A DNA stretch of 7,475 nucleotides. Source: Candidatus Moraniibacteriota bacterium (GTDB lineage: Bacteria > Patescibacteriota > Minisyncoccia > Moranbacterales > UBA1568). The notes under the pieces were generated by a model. That model searched no databases, was not told the origin of the DNA, and worked only from the letters and a program-made list of their open reading frames with translations. The stretch spans positions 1 through 7,475 of the forward strand of contig JAGOOJ010000028.1 of NCBI GenBank assembly GCA_017992575.1, in the 5' to 3' direction. Numbering within the stretch: position 1 is the stretch's first letter; the number at the start of each line of letters is the position of its first letter. Positions 6,367-7,475 of the stretch are shown here, piece after piece. The translations under genes were made by a program, and so were the position numbers.

Positions 6367-7475
6367 TCAGTAGTTCTTGTCAGCAGGGAAAGTGGCTTTT
6401 CCATCCTCCAAGAAACTTCTCTCCAAGGACAGACGAGTATCAATATCACTCCGTTTTCTCTGATAAACAGAGAGGAGTAGTCCAAACGAAAGAAACACCG
6501 AGAGAAGAGAGCTTCCCCCATAACTGAGTAGCGGGGCCGGTAACCCTGTAACGGGGAGCAACCCAGTATTCATACCGATGTTGATCATGACCTGAAAAAA
6601 AATCATAATCATCACCCCCAAAGAAAGAAGGTATCCGAAATTATCCTGCGCCAACATGCCAATGCGACGAATGCGATAGAGCAACACCCCATACAGACCG
6701 ATAACAAACAATGCTCCTCCAAGACCGAGCTCTTCTGCTACTACCGCAAAAATGAAATCTGTGTGCTTTTCTGGAAGAAACGAGAGCTGTGACTGTGAAC
6801 CGTACCCCAACCCCTTGCCTGATACCCCACCAGAACCGACTGCCACCATCGCCTGGAGGACATTGTATCCAGAACCCTGAGGATCATTTTCTGGATGAAG
6901 AAAAGTATCAATACGAGCCTTCTGGTAATCTGCCAAAACAAACCAGCTCCCCGAAACCAAGGCTATTCCAATAACAGACAGCACCACCAAATGCCGAATC
7001 CGCAATCCAGAAGCCAAAATCATCCCTGTCCAAATGACAGCTAAAACAAGTGAGGACCCGAGATCTGGCTGGCGAAGCACGAGGAGAATGAGTACCGCGG
7101 TCAGAACAAGCGAGGCAATGACTCGGGCCCATTCTCCGAGTTCAGACTTCTTCTTAGAGATAAAACTCGCCAAAAAAATAATGAGTGTTACTTTGGCTAC
7201 TTCCACCGGCTGTACCTGAAATATTCCAAACGAAAGCCACCCTGCCGTACCGTTGACCGTCGTACCAAAGAGGAGCACCAGGAACAACGCCAGAATTGTC
7301 CCAAAATACAAAGTGGTACTGTATTTCTGAACGTAACGATAATCAAACGTTGCCACAAAAAACATGACTACCAGTCCCAACAAAGCAAAAATAAGTTGCT
7401 TCAAAAAGTAGTTCACTCCTCCAGAGGCAGAGAGACTGTAGAGCACCAAAAGCCCGACTGAAAGCAAAAATACTA
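6367..7475 (-). CDS. rodA: RodA-type SEDS peptidoglycan glycosyltransferase, N-terminus cut by right edge
   Basis: Polytopic membrane enzyme polymerising lipid II into glycan strands during cell elongation, normally with a class B penicillin-binding protein. Numbering starts at the TTG 7465-7467, which is not the true start: the frame stays open to the edge and about 20 residues are probably missing. Hydrophobic helices run throughout. SEDS landmarks are NGTAGWLSFGIFQVQPVEVAK (72-92), QPDLGSSL (133-140) and the long loop GYNVLQAMVAVGSGGVSGKGLG (200-221). QSQLSFLPEKHTDFIFAVVAEELG (225-248) follows, in which D237 is the aspartate expected to be essential in RodA proteins. NIGMNTGLLPVTGLPAPLLSYGGSS (296-320) is also present. 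HTDF and NIGM..GLLPVTG favour RodA over FtsW. The usual QPSE reads QPVE here. The tail after residue 336 is charged and cytoplasmic. It ends about 50 bases before the secG -35. Confidence 0.92.
   Translation of the reverse strand, partial: VFLLSVGLLVLYSLSASGGVNYFLKQLIFALLGLVVMFFVATFDYRYVQKYSTTLYFGTILALFLVLLFGTTVNGTAGWLSFGIFQVQPVEVAKVTLIIFLASFISKKKSELGEWARVIASLVLTAVLILLVLRQPDLGSSLVLAVIWTGMILASGLRIRHLVVLSVIGIALVSGSWFVLADYQKARIDTFLHPENDPQGSGYNVLQAMVAVGSGGVSGKGLGYGSQSQLSFLPEKHTDFIFAVVAEELGLGGALFVIGLYGVLLYRIRRIGMLAQDNFGYLLSLGVMIMIFFQVMINIGMNTGLLPVTGLPAPLLSYGGSSLLSVFLSFGLLLSVYQRKRSDIDTRLSLERSFLEDGKATFPADKNY

Noticed and set aside
6246..6521. Upstream in-frame extension of secG to 164 residues
   Set aside because: It would overlap the end of rodA by about 155 bases, run through the palindrome and promoter, and add a non-SecG sequence. 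The 72-residue form matches the family length.
1..7475. CRISPR array, insertion sequence, toxin-antitoxin pair or phage genes
   Set aside because: No regularly spaced repeats, transposase motifs, terminal inverted repeats or small unexplained gene pairs were found.

Overview
The window looks like chromosome from a member of the Candidate Phyla Radiation (Patescibacteria, probably Parcubacteria-like). This is inferred from the gene content and protein style. The substrate-binding protein is held by a transmembrane anchor and opens with a GGEYTEGLV..PRYINPILS stretch. There is a short bifunctional phosphoglucose/phosphomannose isomerase of the SIS type, and an RNase J with a long basic N-terminal extension. 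Most starts lack a Shine-Dalgarno sequence. TGA behaves as a normal stop (rodA and secG both end on it), which argues against the UGA-glycine lineages (Gracilibacteria, Absconditabacteria). No phylogenetic search could be run.

All recognised genes are on the minus strand, so transcription runs from right to left. In that order: the 3' part of a RodA-type SEDS peptidoglycan glycosyltransferase (cut by the right edge); a GC-rich palindrome abutting a good sigma70-like promoter; secG; an extracytoplasmic substrate-binding protein (family 5); the phosphoglucose/phosphomannose isomerase; an AT-rich inverted repeat; tRNA-Leu(CAG); rnj (RNase J); a clear intrinsic terminator; and trpS (cut by the left edge).

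The simplest reading is one transcription unit, secG - substrate-binding protein - isomerase - tRNA-Leu - rnj. It would start at the promoter at 6292-6320 and end at the terminator at 766-800, with trpS starting afresh from its own -10 element just beyond that terminator. No convincing promoter was found inside the unit. The genes do not form one pathway: they cover cell-wall elongation, Sec export, solute binding, sugar-phosphate interconversion, translation and RNA decay, as is common in compact genomes.

The window is mostly ordinary core genome. No mobile element, CRISPR array, defence system or new gene cluster was seen, and no stretch above 300 bases lacks a gene. The points most worth checking are the altered motifs and N-terminal extension of RNase J, the tRNA lying directly upstream of rnj (which bears on its true start), the palindrome at the secG promoter, and two AT-rich intergenic repeat clusters.
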